From assembly GCA_027604185.1 (NCBI GenBank), contig JADGKB010000168.1, positions 1-22,144 of the forward strand: DNA of 22,144 bases, given 5' to 3'. The DNA is from Boothiomyces macroporosus (Eukaryota > Chytridiomycota > Chytridiomycetes > Rhizophydiales > Terramycetaceae). This document shows, piece after piece, positions 8,924 to 16,030 of the stretch (the stretch's first letter is position 1; each line of letters begins with the position of its first letter). The notes under the pieces are model-generated. The model had not been told where the DNA came from, did not search any database, and saw only the letters and a program-made list of their open reading frames with translations. A program made the translations under genes and the position numbers.

Positions 8924-10889
8924 ATGGGCAAAAAAAGAAGAGTTGAAAAAGAACAAATAAAAGAAGCAGAAACAATAGAGGAGAAACAGAATAAAGATAC
9001 CCCGCTTCCAGATATCAATGCGGAATCGGCAGTACCGGAAGAAATGGATGAACTGAATGAAACAAAGGAAATATTGGATTTCAAAATTACTCACAAAAAA
9101 CCCTTACCAATATCATCCACTCAAGGTTTGCCAGACTGGCTAAAAAATCCCATTGAAATTTCTCCTTTTTATGATCAAACGGGTGAGAATGCAATTGATA
9201 ATCCAAAATGGAAAATATCTGCATTTTTGAAAAAGAGACTGTTAGAATTAGGCTATACGAATTGGTTTCCTGTTCAGGAGCACTTAATTCCCAGACTATA
9301 TTCTTCTAGATACAACCGCTTGTCTTTTCCTGGCGATATTTGTGTTTCTGCGTCCACTGGGTCTGGTAGATATTCTTAACGTTAGGAAAGACACTCGCTT
9401 ATGCAGTTCCCATTATTGAGGCGTTGATTGATCGCGTAGTCCCAAGAATAAGGGCTTTAGTTGTCGTTCCTACAAGAGATTTGGCCGTGCAGGTCAAACA
9501 GACTTTCCAAGAATTAATCAAGGGATCTGATTTGAAAATTGGAATGGTAATTGGATCTACCTTATTATCTACTGAACAGACCAAGATAATGGACAGGAAT
9601 AATGAATCAAAAATTGATATTCTCATCAGTACACCTGGAAGATTGATTGATCATTTGCAACAGACTAAAGGATTCAATCTCAAACATTTGAAATTCCTTG
9701 TTCTAGATGTAAGAGAGGCTAATATTAGGAAGCGGACAGGCTCCTAAACCAACATTACCAAGGATGGCTTGAAGTAGTGTATCAGCAATTTGAAAAAGCA
9801 AACTATATTTTGCCATATCATATGGACTCTAGTAAGAGAAAGAATCATGTCCAAAAGCTTTTATTTTCAGCAACTCTTACAAGAAATCCGGAAAAGATTG
9901 CAACTCTTCAACTGGTTAACCCATCTTATATAGCTGTCTCAGCAGATGACACTGAAGAAGATGTGCGATTTGTTATTCCACCATTTTTAACAGAACAAAG
10001 AATTGTTGCTGAACAGCAGGACAAGGCATTATTACTACTGCACATGCTCATCAATATGAAGATGGATAAACTGTTGGTATTTGTAAAATCAGTTGAATCA
10101 GCAAACAGATTGTCGTTTTTGCTAAACAAATCTTGCGAATTATATGGAACAGGAATCGCCACAAAAGCGCTTTCATCAGAACTATCGCCGACCGAGAGAC
10201 AGAATATACTGATTGAATTCAAAAAAGGCAGTCTGAATGCTCTCGTAAGTTCAGATGTAATGGCTCGTGGTATAGATTTAGGAGATACGATTAAAACTGT
10301 CATCAACTATGACATTCCCACAAACATCAACTCTTATATTCATCGCATTGGACGTACTGCTAGGGCAGGAAAGAAAGGAACAGCCATTACATTGTTAGAA
10401 CCAAAGCAAGTGAAATGGTTCAAGACAAACACAAAGACTAGAGTAAAGAGAATGAACGAAATTGAAAAAGTCATAGTTAAAGAGAAGGAATACGAAGGGT
10501 TAGTTCAAGTATATCAAAAAGGTCTGCTGGCGTTGGAAAAGGATGTTAAAGGGATCAATGTCAGTCAAGCTGAAAGTGATTCTGATAGTTCTAGTGATAG
10601 TTCTAGTTCTAGTGATTCTGATAGTTCTAGCTCTAGTGATTCTGATAGTTCTAGTTCTAGTGATTCTGATAGTTCTAGTTCTAGTGATTCTGATAGTGAC
10701 TCGGATAGTGATTCTGATAGTGACTCGGTTCCGAAAAAAAGCAGTGGTAAGAATGATTCAAACAAAAATGAGATTGAATCAGAAACCAGTGATGCTGATT
10801 CAATCGTTAGTAATGATGAAAGCGTGTCGCCAATTTCAAACTATCGAAAGACAACAAACAGCTGGAATGATCTCGAATGGACAAAATAA
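8924..10889 (+). CDS. DBP6: ATP-dependent DEAD-box RNA helicase Dbp6, two 20-nt introns
   Basis: The exons 8924-9365, 9386-9708 and 9729-10889 join to 641 codons plus stop, close to the size of yeast Dbp6 (about 630). Dbp6 is a nucleolar helicase needed for early 60S ribosome assembly. Motif I (ASTGSGKT) is at about residues 143-150, VVPTRDLA is motif Ia, STPGR motif Ib, DEAD 255-258, SAT in LLFSATL, and HRIGRTAR motif VI near 460. Each intron falls inside a catalytic motif: intron 1 splits the Gly codon of GKT, intron 2 separates D from EAD. The C-terminus carries a Ser/Asp repeat tract from about residue 535. In Dbp6 proteins acidic stretches are usual, so this is not alarming. It converges on the small gene at 10915 with 25 bp between. 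Confidence 0.88.
9366..9385 (+). other. 20-nt intron 1 of DBP6
   Basis: The intron is GTAGATATTCTTAACGTTAG, with the branch-like motif CTTAAC. Phase 1. Splicing joins G to GA and restores GKT of motif I. Unspliced, the frame ends at the TAA of the branch motif. Confidence 0.9.
9709..9728 (+). other. 20-nt intron 2 of DBP6
   Basis: The intron is GTAAGAGAGGCTAATATTAG, with branch-like motif GCTAAT. Phase 0. Splicing joins GAT to GAA and restores DEAD. Retention causes a frameshift and an early stop in the next exon. Confidence 0.9.
10575..10730 (+). repeat. Ser/Asp coding minisatellite in DBP6
   Basis: Imperfect tandem copies of a 24-nt unit (GATTCTGATAGTTCTAGTTC plus TAGT) pass into a 12-nt GATAGTGACTCG pattern. 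They encode alternating SD and SSSS runs, an acidic phosphorylatable tail. Confidence 0.85.
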
Positions 10890-10914
10890 ATATATTTAAA
10901 CCTTTTCTTGATCT

Positions 10915-11105
10915 TTATCTACCTTTTGAACCTTTTCTCGTACCTACATCAGCTAGACTTACTTTTAAATTAACATTGTACATGTTCAGTTGCCTTTCAT
11001 TTGTCATGGCGGTGTTTGGAAACATGGTATATCCAAACATACCTAACGGTGCTAAATAGAAAACAGCTCTTCCTAGTTGACTACCGTTAACAGATTTTAC
11101 TTCAT
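10915..11105 (-). CDS. Small membrane protein, 5-nt first exon and 20-nt intron, unknown function
   Basis: I infer exons 11105-11101 (ATGAA only) and 11080-10915, joined to 56 codons plus stop. The spliced product begins MNQLGRAVFYLAPLG, has one hydrophobic segment near its N-terminus, and ends in a basic KGSKGR tail. The intron has the same donor, branch and acceptor style as the others in this window. Without splicing the start codon used here is followed at once by AAG TAA. A longer unspliced frame from 11115 also exists, so the start could differ, but that frame needs no splicing and would translate the intron. I do not recognise the protein; size and shape resemble small mitochondrial inner-membrane proteins, which is only an inference. 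It is divergent from the 60-residue gene at 11313. Confidence 0.6.
11081..11100 (-). other. 20-nt intron after five coding bases
   Basis: On the minus strand the intron is GTAAAATCTGTTAACGGTAG, with branch-like motif GTTAAC. Phase 2. It sits five bases after the proposed ATG. Its 3' half is nearly the same as that of DBP6 intron 1 (TTAACGTTAG). Confidence 0.65.
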
Positions 11106-11239
11106 GGCAAAACATATTTCGCGTTCACAGATCTTATGACCACCAAGACAACTAGAGCCAAACTAATTCACAGTAAAAAGAATCTAGCGGAATTATTAAT
11201 TCAATCTCATTGTTCTTTTATTGTTTCAAACGTAATTTT

Positions 11240-11254
11240 CCACTGGGTCAGTGG
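11240..11254. promoter_or_regulatory. Palindrome in the divergent promoter
   Basis: CCACTG GGT CAGTGG is a perfect 6-bp inverted repeat with a 3-nt centre, placed about 22 bp upstream of the TATA box of the 11313 gene. It could be a binding site for a dimeric factor; no factor can be named. Confidence 0.35.
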
Positions 11255-11275
11255 ATATTTTCATGCAAAGTCATG

Positions 11276-11283
11276 TATAAAAA
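11276..11283 (+). promoter_or_regulatory. TATA box of the 60-residue gene
   Basis: TATAAAAA lies 37 bp before the ATG at 11313. Its position supports this ATG rather than the in-frame ATG at 11136. Confidence 0.55.
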
Positions 11284-11312
11284 AGACACGCCTCCTTTTT
11301 CCCATAATTACT

Positions 11313-11495
11313 ATGAGCTTCTTCAAAGCTATTGGACTAGTCGTACCTGTTGCTGGAGCCGCTTACTTGCTCTACCCACGGCAAGAACGTTTGAATCCTT
11401 ATCAAGTAACGAGAAAGTTCCGTAAAGGACCAAAGGAACAGTTTGTTCGAGAAAGTTTGTACTCTAGAGAAGCAACAACTCACAGAAAGGAATAA
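11313..11495 (+). CDS. Small single-span membrane protein, 60 residues, unknown function
   Basis: The protein starts MSFFKAIGLVVPVAGAAYLL, one membrane span at the N-terminus, followed by a hydrophilic, basic tail (YPRQERLNPYQV and more). The frame is open upstream to 11136, but a TATA box at 11276 and loss of sensible composition upstream argue for the ATG at 11313. I do not recognise the family; the shape would fit a small mitochondrial membrane protein. It shares a 207-bp divergent promoter with the other small gene, which suggests joint control. Its stop codon is only 8 bp from the stop of MRPL35 on the other strand. Confidence 0.6.
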   Translation: MSFFKAIGLVVPVAGAAYLLYPRQERLNPYQVTRKFRKGPKEQFVRESLYSREATTHRKE

Positions 11496-11503
11496 AGATT
11501 TTA

Positions 11504-12659
11504 TTATGCGTTTTCGTAGCGGTTTTTACGGACTATTTCAGTTTCAACACCTTCTCTGTTTCTTACAAGTGCAGCATTACCCAGTGCAGTTAGTCTTTGC
11601 TTTCTCTTCACTTGATATTTTTCATATTGATTGTTGAGATCTGCTTTTGTTGGGAGTTTAGGGAGTGGTTTATGTGGTTTGTAGCCGTGGTTGAGCAGTT
11701 GGATGTCATCTGGATTGGTTTTAGCCAATTCAGTGGATACTTGGATCTTTCGCTTTAGATAGTCTAAAGTTTCCTTACGCACAACTCCATAAACGGGTTC
11801 GTGGATACCTTGATTAATAATAATTACCTAGCTTTTGCATAATGGCAGAGGAATCACGATCCCAAGAACTTTTGAACCAAGCAAAGGAATCTAATTCCAA
11901 TCCATTATCTTTTGCAAATCTCATGCTTGGAAGAAAAGTTCCTCTTTGAGCATAGGCAAGATCAGAATGTTTTTCTAATGACAGCTCTTTCGACTGCTTC
12001 CACAAAGTAATTAAATATCTATGCTCCTTTCTTGGATTAGAGAGAGGTGGATGTGGTGGAACATAGTCATAGACAACAGAGCCAACAGTTTGGTCTATGG
12101 TTACATTATATTTACCTTTCTTTTCCCCTAAAAAGTTGGAATACCCACCATCAATCACCAGGCGGTCTTGTACTTTGACATTTGTACTGATATTAATAGA
12201 ATATTACATTAACCAATGGCACCATTCATCTCTGGATTGTCGCTCTGGAAATTCATGATCCAAATCCGTCATCATGACTGTGAACAATCCAGATTTATTA
12301 ATTGCAATAGTAGGAGCCTCCATTGTGAATCTGGGTTGAATTGGGTGCCCATAGCATCCATTCCACTTTGTATTCTCGAATTGCACTTCTAAAAATGAAA
12401 TGCCAGTCTGCGGCAAGGCATCATCAAAAATTCCATCCTTTTCTGCAAACTCCATGGTTTTCGGAAGCACATGTCTCTTGAATAAATTGAAGTGTAATTT
12501 CTTGTGAATTTCTTTGGTAAAATCTGGATTTGCGTAGTACTCTTTGTGGTTATTGATATCGGCAATTTCGCTCTTTCTCGTTCCTAATAGAGACTGCGCT
12601 TGCTTGAATGCTGCTTGCAGGTGGTTTGTTGGCGGTAGCTTCAAGAGCGTCCTTGACAT
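11504..12659 (-). CDS. MRPL35: Mitochondrial large ribosomal subunit protein mL38 (Mrpl35), two tiny introns
   Basis: The exons 12659-12208, 12186-11828 and 11808-11504 join to 371 codons plus stop, matching the yeast Mrpl35 length (about 367). It belongs to the mL38 family, which carries a phosphatidylethanolamine-binding-protein (PEBP) fold and is part of the central protuberance of the mitochondrial large subunit. The PEBP signature is visible in MMTDLDHEFP followed by DEWCHWLITNVKV, and the latter exists only after intron 1 is removed. The later part has YVPPHPP and then GIHEPVYG, restored by removal of intron 2. The C-terminus is Lys/Arg-rich, as expected for rRNA contact. An N-terminal mitochondrial targeting sequence is likely in the first 30 residues. 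The stop codon lies 8 bp from that of the 60-residue gene. Confidence 0.88.
11809..11827 (-). other. 19-nt intron 2 of MRPL35
   Basis: On the minus strand the intron is GTAATTATTATTAATCAAG. Branch-like motif ATTAAT, acceptor AAG rather than YAG. Phase 1. Splicing joins CTAG to GTATCCAC and gives KLGIHEPVYG; retention stops at TAA. Confidence 0.85.
12187..12207 (-). other. 21-nt intron 1 of MRPL35
   Basis: Donor GTAATA, branch-like motif TATTAAT, acceptor ATCAG. Phase 2. Splicing gives CHWLITNVKV, the PEBP core. Its length is a multiple of three, but the TAA at its start ends the unspliced frame. Confidence 0.88.
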
Positions 12660-12848
12660 TTTTTTTTGATTTTGAAAATAATTTTTTCAGATTGCAACAC
12701 TGGAAAATATGCAGACAGAAAACATCGAATTAGTCAAGGGTAATTGTGCGGTGGATGAGATAATTCATTCCGCATCCACCGGTACCGCCCAGTACAAGTT
12801 GAGCAAACGCGTTGGATACATTTCAAAGAAACTCATTTCTAAACATTG
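12660..12848. promoter_or_regulatory. MRPL35 upstream region and Ytp1-like 3' region
   Basis: A 189-bp spacer between two minus-strand genes. It holds an inverted repeat with 9-bp arms, CGGTGGATG at 12749-12757 and CATCCACCG at 12773-12781, about 90 bp upstream of the MRPL35 ATG. A 73-codon plus-strand frame (12709-12930) runs through it but has no recognisable product. Confidence 0.45.
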
Positions 12849-13973
12849 TCAAATTTCATTTTTTATTTCAAACTTCCCTTCTTCGAGGTCGTCCAAGGTA
12901 GCTTCTGATGAGAATGACTGCAAGCGTTGATATTCTATTCTACCATTAATTAGATAATTCATAAACTGAATGTAAATCAAAATTGCAAATCCTCCAGAAG
13001 CCAACAACATCACATAGGAGCCAGGATCAAAGTCGGAATTCTTGAGTTTGAAAATGGCATCCGAATTTCCTCCCATGAAAAATATACCACACAAAATCCA
13101 CAGAGTATCCACTAGCAATTGGGTATCAATCTTGGCGTACAAACCGGCTAGTCTGATTGAGGAAGCAAATAAAACTGTTGACCCAAACATGATGTGAACG
13201 ACCCACGCATAAGTTGAATTTTGATCATGAAATATCATCTGAATGCCTTCCACGAATAGCACAATGTAAGGGAACGGATTAATCACTTTCTGGAATCTGT
13301 AAATCAGTCCCAGCACGCCGCCAAAGAACCAAAATACACCACTTACCGTATGTTGATAATCTCTTCCACTCCATTTTGTCCCCCACCTGTGAGTAACTAT
13401 GGTGTTCAACAATCCGAAAAACAAAATGGTTCCTAATAGTGCATCTTGCTGATACTTTGTGAACATTCCGAGCAGAGCAATTGCAATAAATGCAAACCCC
13501 ATTCCAAAATGTGCCATACAGTTGTTTACTTCGCTAGGTTGGCATATCCCTAAGCTAGCAGTCATTCCACTGCCAAGTTGCAGTAGCGGTACTATTACAA
13601 ATAACCCAAGCAGAAATCGATGGGCTCTCCATAGGAAATCAGACTTTGTTGTCTTGTAGCATATACCAAAGATATTCAGTACGTAAACTAGATAGAATAC
13701 ATACGGCTGATTATGTACATGGAACGACGATAATTTGTAACCGTAAACTCTATGACCAGCAAAGTAACCAATGTGAAATAGTGCGAATCCTGTTCCTAGC
13801 AAATATAAATTGGTTTGCTTTTGAAGCACTCTAATGATTGATAATGGAAAAATGAATAGAAATGTGGTTGCCATTAGAATGATATGAATGACCAGTGTGA
13901 TAGACATTGGAGGTGTCAGTAATAGCGACGGATCTTGCTTGTCATAGTCAAACGAATGCAAGTGTCTCTTCAT
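12849..13973 (-). CDS. Ytp1-like multi-span membrane protein
   Basis: A 374-residue protein with about ten hydrophobic spans. Order and motifs (a first span after a short hydrophilic N-terminus, HRVYGYKLSSFHVHNQ, and the later HRWGTKWSGRDYQHTVSG and FHDQNS segments) resemble the fungal Ytp1 family, in which an N-terminal DUF2427-type region precedes a C-terminal Ytp1 domain. Several membrane-associated His could bind haem or metal as in cytochrome b561-like proteins, but this is not shown. It is shorter than yeast Ytp1 (about 460) and lacks an obvious signal peptide and a His-rich N-terminus. The acidic C-terminal tail (SSEATLDDLEEGKFE) is probably cytosolic. Ytp1 function is unknown. Only 73 bp separate its start from the upstream MFSD5-like stop. 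Confidence 0.72.
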   Translation of the reverse strand: MKRHLHSFDYDKQDPSLLLTPPMSITLVIHIILMATTFLFIFPLSIIRVLQKQTNLYLLGTGFALFHIGYFAGHRVYGYKLSSFHVHNQPYVFYLVYVLNIFGICYKTTKSDFLWRAHRFLLGLFVIVPLLQLGSGMTASLGICQPSEVNNCMAHFGMGFAFIAIALLGMFTKYQQDALLGTILFFGLLNTIVTHRWGTKWSGRDYQHTVSGVFWFFGGVLGLIYRFQKVINPFPYIVLFVEGIQMIFHDQNSTYAWVVHIMFGSTVLFASSIRLAGLYAKIDTQLLVDTLWILCGIFFMGGNSDAIFKLKNSDFDPGSYVMLLASGGFAILIYIQFMNYLINGRIEYQRLQSFSSEATLDDLEEGKFEIKNEI

Positions 13974-14046
13974 GCTATAACAGTATTGTGGACTTGCATC
14001 TATTTATCTTTTTCATTTTGTTTATTTGATTATCAAACAAAACATA

Positions 14047-15423
14047 TTACTTGTTTTTATTTGATGAGGATTGCTGTAGCCTTAGTGATAGGAATAATCC
14101 TAGCCCTGTCAAACTAGCACAGACCAAGAATCGCGCTTGGGGAGAAAGAGCATTCACAACTAGCAATATTACCACGACAGTTAAATTTAATGGCACTCTA
14201 AAGAAATTCATCACCGTCGCTCTTTGGCTTTCGGGTATTATTCTGCTTCTTAGACTGCCAATCGTTGGGAAATATAGTCCGCAACTTGCCTCGAACAAAT
14301 TAAACGCGATGGCAGCCGATAATTCAGACTGAATTAGCACAATCTACCTTCAAGAATATTGGAATCACAAAAGAAACTGTTGCTAAAAGAAAAACGATTA
14401 CTGAGAGGAACTCGAACGAGTACTTTTGGGTGCTGTGTTTAAATAGTTGGGATCCAATCATTACGTTTACCATAAAAGTTGCAAAAATTAGCCCAAAAGG
14501 AAGATTAGGGGATTCTTGTTAATTTTTAGTACCTGCTAGAGACTCTAATACTGGGGACCACAAAAAAACGAATGTATACATTGCGCTTTCATAACAACAT
14601 TGCATGACCCCTACAAAAAATATTCTGGGATTTCCCAATATTTTGTACAGGGATTCATTTTCAATTTTCTTTGCAGGGTCAGTCTTTTCATCTGCTCCAT
14701 AATTTTCATTCCAGTTAATGACTATGAGGACGAATGAAACCACAACCAAGGAAAATGCAAACAAGAATGGTGATTTAAGGCCATAATTATCCACCAGCAT
14801 GTTTGCAGAAAGTCCTGAAATAATGGCAGAAAAGCCGTTTAGGAATGTGCTCCAGGAAAATGTTTGGTCCAGCAACTTTTCATCAAGTTTGAGTTCATGG
14901 TGTGTTGCAATCATCCAGGATTCAAACACAGAGTGCAACAATGATGTTGATATCCCGCCAAATACTCTACCTATGAGCATTACGGTAAACGAAGTTTGGG
15001 TCTTGGTCAAACAACATATGCCATAAAATACACAATATCCCAAGCAACCAGTCCTACGTCCACTACATTAGCCTTAAGTACACTTTGTCCGCGAGTGATC
15101 CAAAATACGTCCCAAATATCGCTGAACCGCCAAATCCAGTGACTGCAAGTATTGCAATTTGATTCATATCGAACCCCAATGATTTGTACAGCGCGTATTG
15201 ATACGATCTGAGTAAATCGAAACCTACCCTGATATTAGTTTGTTTAACCTTGTAACCACTAATATAAGAAATTATTTACATCAGACATGTAGATCAGCAC
15301 CATAATTGTAAAATATCGCAACTGAAACGATTGGAATTTCTTGTTGACTTTTGATTGCTTGGTTGACGATACACTTGATATTATCAGTGTAATAACTGAT
15401 ATCACGAAAATGGTCCAGTACAT
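14047..15423 (-). CDS. MFSD5-like MFS transporter (molybdate-anion transporter family), six tiny introns
   Basis: The exons are 15423-15280, 15258-15249, 15228 (one base), 15207-15082, 15062-14533, 14514-14348 and 14328-14047, giving 419 codons plus stop. The product matches the MFSD5 family, implicated in molybdate uptake in algae and animals: MSDWLQG then YALY, GSLADKVGRR (motif A), GRVFGGISTSLL, a WSP segment, and the C-terminal FNLFEASCGLYFP and RSRIIPESQRATVMN motifs. About 12 spans. Substrate in this yeast is inferred only from family. Six introns of 18-21 nt in 1.4 kb is very dense for a yeast gene. A variant model with one 25-nt intron (15248-15224) in place of introns 2 and 3 is also in frame, but inserts five extra residues between WLQG and YALY. 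Confidence 0.85.
14329..14347 (-). other. 19-nt intron 6 of the MFSD5-like gene
   Basis: On the minus strand the intron is GTAGATTGTGCTAATTCAG, with branch-like GCTAAT. Phase 0. Splicing joins IFLK to SELSAA; retention frameshifts into TGA within a few bases. Confidence 0.87.
14515..14532 (-). other. 18-nt intron 5 of the MFSD5-like gene
   Basis: On the minus strand the intron is GTACTAAAAATTAACAAG. The branch-like ATTAAC leaves only CAAG after the branch A. Phase 1. Splicing gives LESLAESPNLPFG; the unspliced frame stops at TAA. It is the shortest intron in the window, and no other GT/AG pair nearby keeps the frame. Confidence 0.85.
15063..15081 (-). other. 19-nt intron 4 of the MFSD5-like gene
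   Basis: On the minus strand the intron is GTACTTAAGGCTAATGTAG. Phase 2. Splicing restores ADKVGRRTG, the MFS motif A. Retention stops at the terminal TAG. Confidence 0.87.
15208..15227 (-). other. 20-nt intron 3 of the MFSD5-like gene (follows a one-base exon)
   Basis: On the minus strand the intron is GTAGGTTTCGATTTACTCAG, with branch-like TTTAC. It needs intron 2 removed just upstream. Together they give WLQGSYQYALY, aligned without gap to the family's WLQG-x-Y-x-YALY. Confidence 0.6.
15228..15228 (-). other. Proposed one-nucleotide exon (G)
   Basis: The single G at 15228 (minus strand) completes, with G before intron 2 and A after intron 3, the Gly codon GGA. It is bounded by AG upstream and GT downstream. 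See the matching finding for the alternative model. Confidence 0.55.
15229..15248 (-). other. 20-nt intron 2 of the MFSD5-like gene
   Basis: On the minus strand the intron is GTTAAACAAACTAATATCAG, with branch-like ACTAAT. The GTT donor is also used by ERG3 intron 3. Phase 1. Retention stops at once (GGT TAA). Confidence 0.68.
15259..15279 (-). other. 21-nt intron 1 of the MFSD5-like gene
   Basis: Donor GTAAAT, branch-like CTTAT, acceptor ATTAG. Phase 0. Splicing joins MSD to WLQG, the conserved family motif. It is followed by an exon of only 10 nt (15258-15249). Confidence 0.78.
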
Positions 15424-16030
15424 TTTGTAAAGAAAAATTAGAGCCCGCGGATCAATCACTAAATCAGCAGAACAGAGTCGCTAAAAGATTCGGCATGCTG
15501 TTTAACGACTTGGCACTTGAAAGTGGGAGTACCATTGTATTTGAGCAGCCTTGATAACTAGTTGGTATCACGTTATGAACTGGAGGATTTTCAAATTTCA
15601 TTCTACATAAAAGCCCAAATTTAATCCATCGCAAACGTGATATTAAATAGTACAATCTACGGCAATAGTCGCATCAAAGAAAACAATTGTTCCTGTCAAA
15701 GTAGCATTACTAGAGATAACTACAAAGATATCTGTAAGACCTGATAATCCAGATGATATGAAAGAGTCATCACAAGCTAATGGTTGAAACCTAAGGCAGT
15801 AACTGCCCTGTACCTTCAAATAGTAGTCCCATTGAAATAAACTAGGCACCTAATGTGGGTAGTATGAATGAGTATCTTGGATCAAAGTTAAAATCTTGTA
15901 CAACTGTGTTTCAACGAATACTCGGCAATAGATGTTATTACCCGGGCATTTCCAATAAATCTCTTGCAAGCAAAGATGATTAAGGTGTATTCATTTACAA
16001 AACAAAGATTTATTCACACAAGATTTCCTC
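15424..16030. other. Intergenic region: MFSD5-like promoter and adhesin 3' flank
   Basis: About 600 bp between two minus-strand genes. No intact gene. On the minus strand 15846-15643 is open for over 60 codons with a natural-looking composition (SLFQWDYYLKVQG, later VVISSNATLTG) and no known relative; it could be a fragment of an older surface-protein gene. It also holds the palindrome GGCAGT A ACTGCC at 15795-15807. Confidence 0.45.

Noticed and set aside
10575..10730. Repeats considered as a CRISPR-like array
   Set aside because: They are in-frame Ser/Asp codons in a helicase gene without unique spacers.
11136..11312. N-terminal extension of the 60-residue protein
   Set aside because: A TATA box lies inside this stretch and the composition is not protein-like; the ATG at 11313 begins a membrane span.
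12709..12930. A 73-codon plus-strand frame between MRPL35 and the Ytp1-like gene
   Set aside because: It overlaps the end of the Ytp1-like gene in antisense, shows no family features, and lies in the expected MRPL35 promoter.
13985..14015. An upstream exon for the Ytp1-like gene using a GTCCAC donor
   Set aside because: A 19-nt GT...AG segment keeps the frame, but the donor does not fit the pattern and no signal peptide is gained.
15224..15248. Single 25-nt intron in the MFSD5-like gene
   Set aside because: In frame, but it skips a nearer CAG, exceeds the local length range and inserts five residues in a conserved loop. Kept as the main rival to the one-base exon.
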